Positions 44,379 through 52,214 of a DNA stretch of 64,000 nucleotides are shown one piece after another. The stretch's first letter is position 1. Each line of letters begins with the position of its first letter. The DNA lies in the NCBI RefSeq assembly GCF_002288635.1, contig NZ_NRSW01000001.1, forward strand, positions 3,181,852-3,245,851. The letters run 5' to 3'. Both the position numbers and the translations under genes were made by a program. Below the pieces are notes generated by a model. It did not search any database and was not told the DNA's origin. It saw only the letters and a program-made list of their open reading frames with translations. This DNA comes from Mucilaginibacter sp. MD40 (GTDB lineage Bacteria; Bacteroidota; Bacteroidia; Sphingobacteriales; Sphingobacteriaceae).

Positions 44379-45236
44379 TTACTCGTTACTTGCATCGGCC
44401 TTTTCCATGATCTTAGCTCTCATCCTATCGATAAAGTGAGTGATGGTAAGCCTTTTCCTGGCAGAAATTTCAGTAAACCGGCGCTGGGCGATACCAATCT
44501 TGACCTGGAGGTTCGATTCAAGCCAGGTAACGATTTGGTTAAGGCTCGCGTTGCCGTTGTTTAATTGACCGGTAAGCCATATGCCGTAAGCCAGTTCAAC
44601 CAGATTCACGACTTCACCCGTCCAGCGCAGTCCCATGTTTCGTTCTGCAGGGTCTTGTTCTTTTGAAAGATGGTCAGACTGATCCAGTTCCTTCACTAGC
44701 ATGACCTGCATAGCTTCATATGCGATAAATTTGGCGAACAACCCACTCATGGGTGTGGACGTATCCCTCTCGTTGGGAATGTATTCCGTTATCGGTAGCA
44801 ATATCGAATTTGAAGAACGTGTGAAATAGGCGTAATCCATTTCCGTATCCCGGCGTTTATAATATTGATAGTAAAAGAAATTCATTAGGATAAAACTTTG
44901 CAATCCTTTTAAATTCTCTTTCAAATAGTCATTAAGACCATCTTTCGTTCCGATCGGCCTGTTCAGGTACAAATTATAACGAAGACAGGCCTCGATACGT
45001 AGCGCCGCCATTGGCGGATAAATGGTTTTAAAGAACAGTACTTCTTCTGACAACTCTGCGAAGCCTGTCTTTGCGACGTGTTCATTTAGTAACTTTAATC
45101 CGGAATCGATAATGGTGAGGGATTCACGGAATCTTTCCACCTCACCGGAGGCGTCTAAGGTATTCAATTGATTTTCAACATCCTTTTGTATACTTCGCAT
45201 TTCATCAGCCATGACAGTCAGTTTTAATTGAATCAT
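44379..45236 (-). CDS. RteC-family protein
   Basis: 285 residues, wholly helical. Segments such as E-E-V-L-F-F-K-T-I-Y-P-P, the Y-Y-Q-Y-Y-K-R-R-D block and the C-terminal R-F-T-E-I-S-A-R-K-R-L-T-I-T-H-F-I-D fit RteC. In the conjugative transposon CTnDOT, RteC activates excision genes downstream of the RteAB sensor system. No rteA or rteB is seen here, and it is divergent from a Crp/Fnr gene. An alternative start is the Met at residue 9. Confidence 0.82.
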   Translation of the reverse strand: MIQLKLTVMADEMRSIQKDVENQLNTLDASGEVERFRESLTIIDSGLKLLNEHVAKTGFAELSEEVLFFKTIYPPMAALRIEACLRYNLYLNRPIGTKDGLNDYLKENLKGLQSFILMNFFYYQYYKRRDTEMDYAYFTRSSNSILLPITEYIPNERDTSTPMSGLFAKFIAYEAMQVMLVKELDQSDHLSKEQDPAERNMGLRWTGEVVNLVELAYGIWLTGQLNNGNASLNQIVTWLESNLQVKIGIAQRRFTEISARKRLTITHFIDRMRAKIMEKADASNE

Positions 45237-45361
45237 ATGAATATTTTCCTGTTAATTATGACGACATCCGCATATCATATCAATCGGCTACATAACAGCC
45301 CTTATCAGGTAAATTCTCATTGAATAATAAAATTTCAATTTTAAAGTTAATTATTAAGCAA

Positions 45362-45379
45362 TTTGTGATTAATCACAAA
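45362..45379. promoter_or_regulatory. Crp/Fnr-like palindromic operator
   Basis: A perfect 18-base palindrome, TTTGTGATTAATCACAAA, containing TGTGA-N4-TCACA. It lies between rteC and the Crp/Fnr-type gene, 59 bases before the ATG of the latter. E. coli CRP sites have a 6-base spacer, so this is a related but distinct site. Autoregulation is the simplest guess. Confidence 0.65.
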
Positions 45380-45438
45380 GTAAAACGCTAAACAGCGATG
45401 TTGCTTTGATTATTGTCAAAATAGATGGTGCAGTTACT

Positions 45439-46053
45439 ATGAATGTAGATTTGCTGATACAGACGCTGAATTTCATATCACCTTTGTCCGCCGCACTCGA
45501 TCAGCGCTTCAGAGAAACGCTGAAGGAAGAACATTGGCCGCGTAAACACCATTTACTCCGCGAGGGACAGAAATCGCAAAAAATTTATTTTATCAATAAA
45601 GGCTTTGCCAGAGCCTATTACTTCACCCGGGAAGGTAGGGAATGCACCTCCTGGTTCATGGGTAAAGGCGAACTGATGATCTCCGTTTACAGCTTTTATA
45701 CGCAGCAATCAGCCGCGGAAAATATAGAATTATTGGAGGAAAGTGAATTGCTGTCGATGACATGGAACCAATTACAGGGCATTTACGCTGACTTTCCCGA
45801 ATACAATTACACGGGCCGTATCGTCACCGAAAAATATTATCAGCTGTCAGAAGAAAGAGCGGTACTCTTACGCACATTGACAGCAAGGGAAAGGTACGAG
45901 CGGCTGTTGGAAACACATCCCGGTATCCTTCAAAAAGCTTCCCTCGGCCAGATCGCATCTTACCTCGGAATCAGCCAGGAAACATTAAGCAGGGTACGGG
46001 GGATACGGGGCGATTTGACAAATGTCAAAAAAACGATCAATCCTCAGATCTGA
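45439..46053 (+). CDS. Crp/Fnr-family transcriptional regulator (accessory region)
   Basis: 204 residues from the ATG at 45439; an upstream TTG at 45406 is less likely. The cNMP-binding-like beta-roll (H-H-L-L-R-E-G-Q-K-S-Q-K-I-Y-F-I-N-K-G-F-A-R-A-Y) is followed by a winged HTH (A-S-L-G-Q-I-A-S-Y-L-G-I-S-Q-E-T-L-S-R-V-R). A perfect TGTGA-N4-TCACA palindrome lies upstream. It is nine bases before the lipoprotein gene. Confidence 0.87.
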   Translation: MNVDLLIQTLNFISPLSAALDQRFRETLKEEHWPRKHHLLREGQKSQKIYFINKGFARAYYFTREGRECTSWFMGKGELMISVYSFYTQQSAAENIELLEESELLSMTWNQLQGIYADFPEYNYTGRIVTEKYYQLSEERAVLLRTLTARERYERLLETHPGILQKASLGQIASYLGISQETLSRVRGIRGDLTNVKKTINPQI

Positions 46054-46062
46054 CATCTATTT

Positions 46063-47070
46063 ATGAGACACTTAAAAAAATTGATAATTCTATCGGTGAT
46101 CGGTATAGCAGGGTGTAAAAAAGAAAATGACCATACAGAGATGACCGGCACAAAATATCAGGAGTTAACCGTCGCAGAAGCAAAGTCCTGGTATCAAAAG
46201 CACGCACCTATTGCTTATCAGCAAAATCAAGAAACGGTTAACAAAAAAGCCGCTGCGATTCCCGGCCTGGGTATTCCATGGGAAAGATTTACATCCGTAG
46301 CTAATGAGCAAATTAATTACGGCCTTGTCGGATTAGATGGCACACCGACATTCGAAGGCTACTCGCTGGGCTACCGGAAGTTGCTCATCACCAAAACTTC
46401 AGCTGATACATTGTCCGGAAATATCCTGGAAGTGATCCCCGATGCGCTCTACCTGCAAAGTCATTCGAAGGTGAAAAGAGCTGATTTCTATGGAAGGATC
46501 TTTTTTTACGACCTCTCTTATAAGTTACTAAAAGGGTTTGTCTATGCAAATGGCCAGATCATCGGCAAGATCAGGCCGGCTGAAATAAACAAAATAAAAA
46601 CCACATCGCTACCAATTGATTTAAAGCCAATTACGGAAACCTGCAGTTGGAATGATGAGAATTATGTGAACGCGCAAGGTGAGGTCGTCATCTACTCAGA
46701 ACAACAGTGTACATATTCCAGCAATAATGATGGCCTGTCTGATGGCGGCGCAATAGCGCCGGGAGGCGACTACGCAGGAGGTGGCGGCGGAAGCGGAGGC
46801 TCCTCTGAATCCGCTCCGCCGGTAGCAAATCTGCCTGGTGAAAATAGCATCAGGATTGACCCTAAGTCCTATATGAATTGCTTTAGCACCTTGCCGGATA
46901 TTGGTTCCAAGATGACCATAACCGTTTATGTCGTTGAGGCGGAACCGGGCCTGCCATTCAACATCGGCACCAATTCCGTCGGGCATACAGCGATCGGCCT
47001 GACAAAGACCTACCAGGGACAGACCATCACCCAGGTCGTTGGCTTTTACCCGGATTGTTATTACTCATAA
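46063..47070 (+). CDS. Lipoprotein of unknown function, probably truncated at the C-terminus
   Basis: 335 residues with lipobox I-G-I-A-G-C (Cys18). The middle is unrecognised; a Gly/Ser/Ala-rich linker at about 225-258 leads to a C-terminal domain with I-T-V-Y-V-V-E, V-G-H-T-A-I-G-L-T-K and Q-V-V-G-F-Y-P-D. In related proteins I would expect this domain to continue after F-Y-P, but here it ends after four more residues and runs into decayed DNA. The linker plus terminal domain layout resembles polymorphic-toxin or surface-exposed proteins. Confidence 0.65.
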   Translation: MRHLKKLIILSVIGIAGCKKENDHTEMTGTKYQELTVAEAKSWYQKHAPIAYQQNQETVNKKAAAIPGLGIPWERFTSVANEQINYGLVGLDGTPTFEGYSLGYRKLLITKTSADTLSGNILEVIPDALYLQSHSKVKRADFYGRIFFYDLSYKLLKGFVYANGQIIGKIRPAEINKIKTTSLPIDLKPITETCSWNDENYVNAQGEVVIYSEQQCTYSSNNDGLSDGGAIAPGGDYAGGGGGSGGSSESAPPVANLPGENSIRIDPKSYMNCFSTLPDIGSKMTITVYVVEAEPGLPFNIGTNSVGHTAIGLTKTYQGQTITQVVGFYPDCYYS

Positions 47071-47962
47071 ACGCGGCAATTTCACTTGGATCACGTGTTA
47101 TAAGTGCCGTTAATGATAGGCTACCGGGGTGCTGGTTGTACATTCTTAGATCTGCCTAATCTTGCCGACGACTACCCTGTATTGGTATTGACCGTAATCG
47201 GCAGGTGTTAAAACCTCCAGAAATATGGCTGCTTCTACAGCACTGGCAGCTCGTTAGGGTTGGTCAGTTTAGCGCGGAACCGGTGGTGAGTTTACAATAA
47301 AATCAGTTGTTTGACATCCGCGAATCCATTAATTATGAATATAAATTTTAAGATTTAAACATCTTGGTGGTCATCAGGTAATACCGTTCCAGCAAGGAGT
47401 AAATTAATAGCTCTTGCTTACGTTGATCGGTGCTGTACAATCTGTTAATTGCCATATGGATTTAGCTCGGAAGCAAGTCGAAAAGAAGCAGCTTTCTTTC
47501 TTTTCCTGATGCTAAGATCGCCTGTTCAAATTGATCAATTACTGACGCGTTAGAGGATGACCGTTGTTTCAGTAAACGCTCTAACCATTCGTTCTCCTAA
47601 TTCAAAGAAAACGCAAGGCCGATGTCACTTTTTAAAAGTCTGAATTGGGCATTAAGCTGTTTCTTCAGTATTTCGTGGCCGCCAAATTCCTTGAAAAATT
47701 AACCTTGCATTTTCTTAAGCAGATCAAACCGATCAATCAATGAAAAATTCAAAAGGCCTTTTCCACTGAAAAAAGTTTCTCTGAAGATTCCGTAGTAACG
47801 GCAAGCCTGAGCGATGTTTCCGTTCTCTTTTGAGTAATTCAGTACTTTAAGCTTACGACGAACATCTCACTGGGCTTTAGCATTCGTTTGAAAATCAACA
47901 TTAATTTTAAACAATTCATAACTTGATGTATAAAAATTCAATCCCAGTCCTGATTTTCATAA
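47071..47962. other. Decayed intergenic region with gene remnants
   Basis: About 890 bases without an intact gene. On the minus strand I can read pieces with in-frame stops: an IS481-like transposase start (see 47760-47890), a stretch at about 47460-47700 (K-E-F-G-G-H-E-I-L-K-K-Q-L, then E-N-E-W-L-E-R-L-L-K-Q-R after a stop), and a short frame starting near 47457 (M-A-I-N-R-L-Y-S-T-D-Q-R-K-Q-E). The last two are not identified. This looks like an insertion hot spot that has decayed. Confidence 0.5.
47760..47890 (-). pseudogene. IS481-like transposase, N-terminal remnant
   Basis: The minus-strand translation gives D-V-R-R-K-L-K-V-L-N-Y-S-K-E-N-G and A-C-R-Y-Y-G-I-F-R-E-T-F-F, which matches the HTH start I recall for Bacteroidota IS481-type transposases. 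A stop interrupts the frame just before it, and the DDE core is absent. A small deletion seems to follow the F-F. Terminal inverted repeats were not found. Confidence 0.5.
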
Positions 47963-48328
47963 TTAAGAATTGCTTAACGCTAGAATTTCATCAATTTCCT
48001 TTTTTATAAAATATGCACAAGCTTCCTCGCGGCTCGAAAATAATTTTTCATTTGCTCCATCATTTAATGAAAGGAAACCGACGCTGTAGATTCCATCAGT
48101 TTCAGTAAAAAAATAACCGCTGCTAACACGTTTATTCTCAGAGTATCTCAACCAATCATTTACAAAATTGGGACCATCTCTTAAAATCTCCAGAAAGTCA
48201 TCTTCGCTTATTTTATTAAAATAGGTCATATAACCACTTTCTTTTAATAACTCATATATAGATTTATTGCCATCTTGAATTTTTTTTGGCAATAAAACTA
48301 TATTTCTTAGAATACCTATCTTTTCCAT
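47963..48328 (-). CDS. Likely immunity protein for the RHS toxin
   Basis: 121 residues, no signal peptide, so cytoplasmic. It lies 16 bases after the RHS toxin gene on the same strand, the standard place for an immunity gene, and shares the AT-rich composition of the toxin tip. The segment V-N-D-W-L-R-Y-S-E-N-K-R-V-S-S-G-Y-F-F followed by A-C-A-Y-F-I-K-K-E-I-D-E-I resembles a pattern I associate with immunity proteins of polymorphic toxins, but I cannot name the family with certainty. Confidence 0.68.
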   Translation of the reverse strand: MEKIGILRNIVLLPKKIQDGNKSIYELLKESGYMTYFNKISEDDFLEILRDGPNFVNDWLRYSENKRVSSGYFFTETDGIYSVGFLSLNDGANEKLFSSREEACAYFIKKEIDEILALSNS

Positions 48329-48344
48329 ATTTCTATTTCTAAAT

Positions 48345-51300
48345 CTACCTTACCATTTTTAATCCATCGGAACTAATTTTATATCCTTTTTTTATTAAAT
48401 AATCTAATTCCTTTCTAAACGCCCCACTTACTTCTTCTAAATTGGTAACACGATTTGCCAGTACAATGTTATCCCCCCTTGCTATCATTCGGTCTAAAAA
48501 CTTCACGTTTGCTTGCCATTGCTCCGCCTGCGACATTTTATTCCAAATGTTAATAGGTATACTAAATCTTTTCGCATTTAATTGATTAGCCAAGTTTATA
48601 TATTCTGGATATTTACCCAAAACAGTAGTCCCTATTTCGACTCCGCCCTTTACGGATTGGCTGGCAAATATTTTTGCTACAGTTTTTTCGATAGCACTTA
48701 CACCGAGCTTTTCCAACATCGACAGATCAACCACACCTGATATCCAATTTAAAAAGAATTTTACAGGATCTTTTTCTTGTATCGCATCAGTCATGGCCCC
48801 CGCTTGTTGCCACACTGGTATCCAGTCCCAACTGATGTTTCTTCCATATTTATTATATTTGGGGCCGCTTTCCTTGTGTTTTCCTTTTTCTTCTTTACCC
48901 CCTTTGTTCTTTCCACCTCCATTATAATAATTTGAGTAATGCGCTGTTCCTTCTAATTGTTGCTCTGTAGCCTCAATTGCTTTATCCATAGCCCACTGTT
49001 GGAGGTCTCTGGTCACATTGTCATCCTCTGATTGTGCGCCATCGCGCGTGCTTGAGGTCATCCCATCTGGATCAATCAATCTGATCGGATTATTTTCAAC
49101 ATAGTTGTACGGTGACCATCGCCGATTAACCTCGGACATCGGATCAATCACATTCCACCTACCGATAACCGCATCATAAAACCGTGCACCATAATCATAT
49201 TCAGCAAGATCAGATTGATATTCCTTACCGTTATATTTATACTTGTTGTCAGGGGATGGTATCAAATTTGCCGAATATTGCATTTCCCGACCAAATGGAT
49301 AATAGTCCGAAATCTGAACAATCTCATCATTTGACAACACTCCGTTGTTGTTTTTGTCGCCGTAGATAGCCCTGATGTTCCCCAGATGATCCTGTGCGGT
49401 ATATTCGTATAAGTAAGAGCCTGTCGAAGGAAGAGCTCTACCTTCCTGCATTTGTACCAGATCAATATTATTTCCATTATATTCGATACCCGAGTCATAA
49501 AAACGATCTTCGGACGTCGTCGTGCCTGTGACAACTTTGCGCTCCAGCTTGATCCCGACCGCATCATAAACATAATTGATCGTTTTGCCTCCTACATTTA
49601 CAGTAGCGGGTAAATTTAATTCATTGTAAAAAATATTGGTCACCCCTTTCTTGGTGTCGCTTACCAGACTTCCATTCAAATTGTAACTGTAAATGGTTGC
49701 CTGGCTTTCACTAACGTTTCCGTTATCTGTAACCGATATCAGACGGTGACTCCTATTGGCACCATCCATATAATTATAGGTCATGTAGTTCAGGATCGCA
49801 GCATTTTTTCGACGAAGCAAGGAGGTGATGTTACCTGCCTCATCATATGATGTATATTCGGTAAACTGACCGTCGCCAGAGGTCGTTCCCCGTCCATAGG
49901 CACCCGTCAGTCTGTTCAAAGGGTCATACGTATATGTGTAGCCTTTTTGCTCCTGTGGTAAGTTGCTTGCCAAAGCACTTGGGGTAATAGTCTGCCACTT
50001 AACAGCGGAGATATTTCCATTATAATTTGGCGTCAGTGTATAACCCGTATTATTCTGCTCATAGTCCAGTTGTTCGCTAAACACATCCAAAGTACTTGCG
50101 TAGTTAGGATCGGTGGTACTTAACGGATCGTTGATCCTGCTCAACCAGCCCCTGCTATTGTAGCGAAAATCAAAATGTTGTAAAAAGGAATTATTGGCAG
50201 GATTAGCAGTTATGTCGGTGCTATGCTGATGTTTTGTTTTTAATTGCCCGAGCTCGTTGTATTCACTTTTGGAGGCTGTGATGATCGCGCCCGTGTTCGT
50301 TGGCGAAATGATTTGTTGTTTACTCGTAATCGGCCTGTTGCTCTGATCATAAGCGGCCCAGGTATTGATCGTCAGTTGAGGGGTAGCGGATGACGGTTGG
50401 TAATGTTTACGTACAGTCTGCAAGGGCAATCCCTGAAAGCTGTAGCTGCTTTCCTGCGTATCGTATTTGTTATAAGCTACCGTACCTCCCTGATAATGCT
50501 GCGTTATCGCTTTGGAAATCCTTCCGTCTTTGTCGTAATGCATGACGCTGAACAAATAATTATCTGTACCCAGCACATTGGTTAAACTTGCAACGGGCAA
50601 GTTTTGAGGGAACTGTTCCAAGCTATCTACAGCGGTAGATGGTGGGGCGTAGATTGTGCTGTTGGGATTAACAGCTGTATTGCCAAGCACATTGTAACTA
50701 TCAAAATAATGGACAGTCAAAACCCGATTATTCATCCCTGAGCTGATGTCCGGCCAGGTCAGATGCGTGTAGCCGTAAAAGGCACTGGCATTTGTGAAAG
50801 TTTCGTATAAGTACGTACTGGTATCAACGCTCGCCTGCAACGCGCCGCGAGTAGCTGTTGTAGAATACTTACCGGTGATCACCACCCTTCCCAAGACATC
50901 ATATTTGGTCACCAGCCAGATGTTGCTCAACCTTTGATTCGCGTCCTGAGTCATTACCAATTGATCGCGGCTATTGTAAACCATATACTGCCAGCCCTGG
51001 CCTGGAATTTTCTTTTCGATCTGTCGGCCCAACCCGTCATAATGATAAGCGTAGAAATAATTTAAAAATACCGCGTCCGCTTCAGAAAAACTTGTTGGTA
51101 CTGCAACCGCGCTATTACTTCCATTTGCGGAAGGTAGAGGTGGCACGACGTAGCACAGCTGTTCCATATCGTTGTAAATGTAATCCGTCGTCAAAAAGAC
51201 GTCGGCCGCCTGTTCTACTTTACGGGATACCGTATGGCCTTCTTTATCTTTATATTCAACGATTCTGAAACCGTTCTCATTGGTCGTCGTAGTTTCAGTC

Positions 51301-52088
51301 AATGTATTGGCATCGTAGTTTTTACTATAAGATGCCCCTCCGCTCGGGTTCACTTCCCATTGCTTAACTGCATCTGATGCGGTATTCACTTCGTAAGTAA
51401 TTCGAACCGTATGGCCGCCACCTATTTTCCAGCTTGCACCTGGAAACCCTTGCTCCTGAGCGCGACTTAATGGCGAAGACTCCAGTTTCGTTTCATGGTA
51501 AGTCACGGAACCTGAGCCGATCTGTGTCACCCCGGGAGGTGGTGTGCTGTAAAATGCCAATTGGTCAGCCAATGCATTTGCTCTATAACTGCCGCTATTA
51601 TCAGAAGCCGTATACGGCAAATATTTTAAAGCCTCTCGCCCATACGGGTCATAGGCAACCGGTTGAATTACGTCGTTACTTTGGGGACTTGCCTGAACCT
51701 GTACTGTTTGTACCGGTCGTCCAAGACCGTCGTAATATGCGATCTGCTCCGAAATTTCACAACTATTTCTTCCAGTCAAGTCAGTCCTGGTCTTTAATCC
51801 ACTGAGCCTTGACGTAATGGTTAGGACATAATTTCGATTAAGTGACGGACTTGCCGGTAATGGTAAACATCCGGGTGCGATATACAGCGTCAAGGATTGT
51901 CCTGAAGAGGCAGTGAATGAAAAATTAGGACTAAGCTGTATGGCGCTGGGATGATAATAGTCGCCGGGTGCAGGCGTGCCTGTCATCGGTGAGGTGACCA
52001 ATATCTGTGCCGCTAGCTGATCGCTGAGTAAAACCAATGAACAGTAAAGAACCAGGCAATAGTACTTGATATGGCAAGGCTTAAACAT
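48345..52088 (-). CDS. YD-repeat (RHS) polymorphic toxin with DUF6443 N-terminus
   Basis: 1247 residues. A Sec signal peptide (to about L-A-A-Q, residue 27) precedes a DUF6443-like region, then many YD repeats (Y-D-G-L-G-R, Y-D-P-L-N-R-L and similar) forming the RHS shell. The RHS-associated core ends with Y-N-Y-V-E-N-N-P-I-R-L-I-D-P-D-G-M at about residue 1010. The last 237 residues are the variable tip: a Lys/Gly linker, a hydrophobic segment, and a terminal domain of about 95 residues (V-L-G-K-Y-P-E-Y, I-W-N-K-M-S-Q-A-E-Q-W, G-Y-K-I-S-S-D-G). The tip is visibly AT-richer than the core. Toxic activity, possibly RNase of a BECR-type fold, is a guess. The immunity candidate follows directly. 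Confidence 0.85.
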   Translation of the reverse strand: MFKPCHIKYYCLVLYCSLVLLSDQLAAQILVTSPMTGTPAPGDYYHPSAIQLSPNFSFTASSGQSLTLYIAPGCLPLPASPSLNRNYVLTITSRLSGLKTRTDLTGRNSCEISEQIAYYDGLGRPVQTVQVQASPQSNDVIQPVAYDPYGREALKYLPYTASDNSGSYRANALADQLAFYSTPPPGVTQIGSGSVTYHETKLESSPLSRAQEQGFPGASWKIGGGHTVRITYEVNTASDAVKQWEVNPSGGASYSKNYDANTLTETTTTNENGFRIVEYKDKEGHTVSRKVEQAADVFLTTDYIYNDMEQLCYVVPPLPSANGSNSAVAVPTSFSEADAVFLNYFYAYHYDGLGRQIEKKIPGQGWQYMVYNSRDQLVMTQDANQRLSNIWLVTKYDVLGRVVITGKYSTTATRGALQASVDTSTYLYETFTNASAFYGYTHLTWPDISSGMNNRVLTVHYFDSYNVLGNTAVNPNSTIYAPPSTAVDSLEQFPQNLPVASLTNVLGTDNYLFSVMHYDKDGRISKAITQHYQGGTVAYNKYDTQESSYSFQGLPLQTVRKHYQPSSATPQLTINTWAAYDQSNRPITSKQQIISPTNTGAIITASKSEYNELGQLKTKHQHSTDITANPANNSFLQHFDFRYNSRGWLSRINDPLSTTDPNYASTLDVFSEQLDYEQNNTGYTLTPNYNGNISAVKWQTITPSALASNLPQEQKGYTYTYDPLNRLTGAYGRGTTSGDGQFTEYTSYDEAGNITSLLRRKNAAILNYMTYNYMDGANRSHRLISVTDNGNVSESQATIYSYNLNGSLVSDTKKGVTNIFYNELNLPATVNVGGKTINYVYDAVGIKLERKVVTGTTTSEDRFYDSGIEYNGNNIDLVQMQEGRALPSTGSYLYEYTAQDHLGNIRAIYGDKNNNGVLSNDEIVQISDYYPFGREMQYSANLIPSPDNKYKYNGKEYQSDLAEYDYGARFYDAVIGRWNVIDPMSEVNRRWSPYNYVENNPIRLIDPDGMTSSTRDGAQSEDDNVTRDLQQWAMDKAIEATEQQLEGTAHYSNYYNGGGKNKGGKEEKGKHKESGPKYNKYGRNISWDWIPVWQQAGAMTDAIQEKDPVKFFLNWISGVVDLSMLEKLGVSAIEKTVAKIFASQSVKGGVEIGTTVLGKYPEYINLANQLNAKRFSIPINIWNKMSQAEQWQANVKFLDRMIARGDNIVLANRVTNLEEVSGAFRKELDYLIKKGYKISSDGLKMVR

Positions 52089-52091
52089 ATC

Positions 52092-52190
52092 CTAAATCTT
52101 AGTTTTTCCGTTTTTTGTTTCAAGTTTGTTCCACTTGGCCTTGGCCACTGCCGGCAAGCATAAAATAAGGACAAATACTAATTTTTTCAT
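52092..52190 (-). CDS. Micro-ORF encoding a 32-residue signal-peptide-like product
   Basis: An ATG at 52190 opens a 32-codon frame: M-K-K-L-V-F-V-L-I-L-C-L-P-A-V-A-K-A, then 14 mostly charged residues, stop TAG at 52092. It exactly fills the gap between the DUF5977 protein (stop at 52215) and the RHS gene (start at 52088). The Lys-Lys start, hydrophobic core and A-K-A end are those of a good signal peptide. It may be a translated leader, a micro-peptide, or the remnant of a secreted protein. Confidence 0.4.
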   Translation of the reverse strand: MKKLVFVLILCLPAVAKAKWNKLETKNGKTKI

Positions 52191-52214
52191 TATCAAGTAA
52201 TAAGGATGGTTAAT

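Noticed and set aside
44505..44530. GGTTCGATTC, resembling a tRNA T-loop
   Set aside because: It lies inside the rteC coding region and no matching acceptor stem, anticodon arm or D-arm could be built around it.
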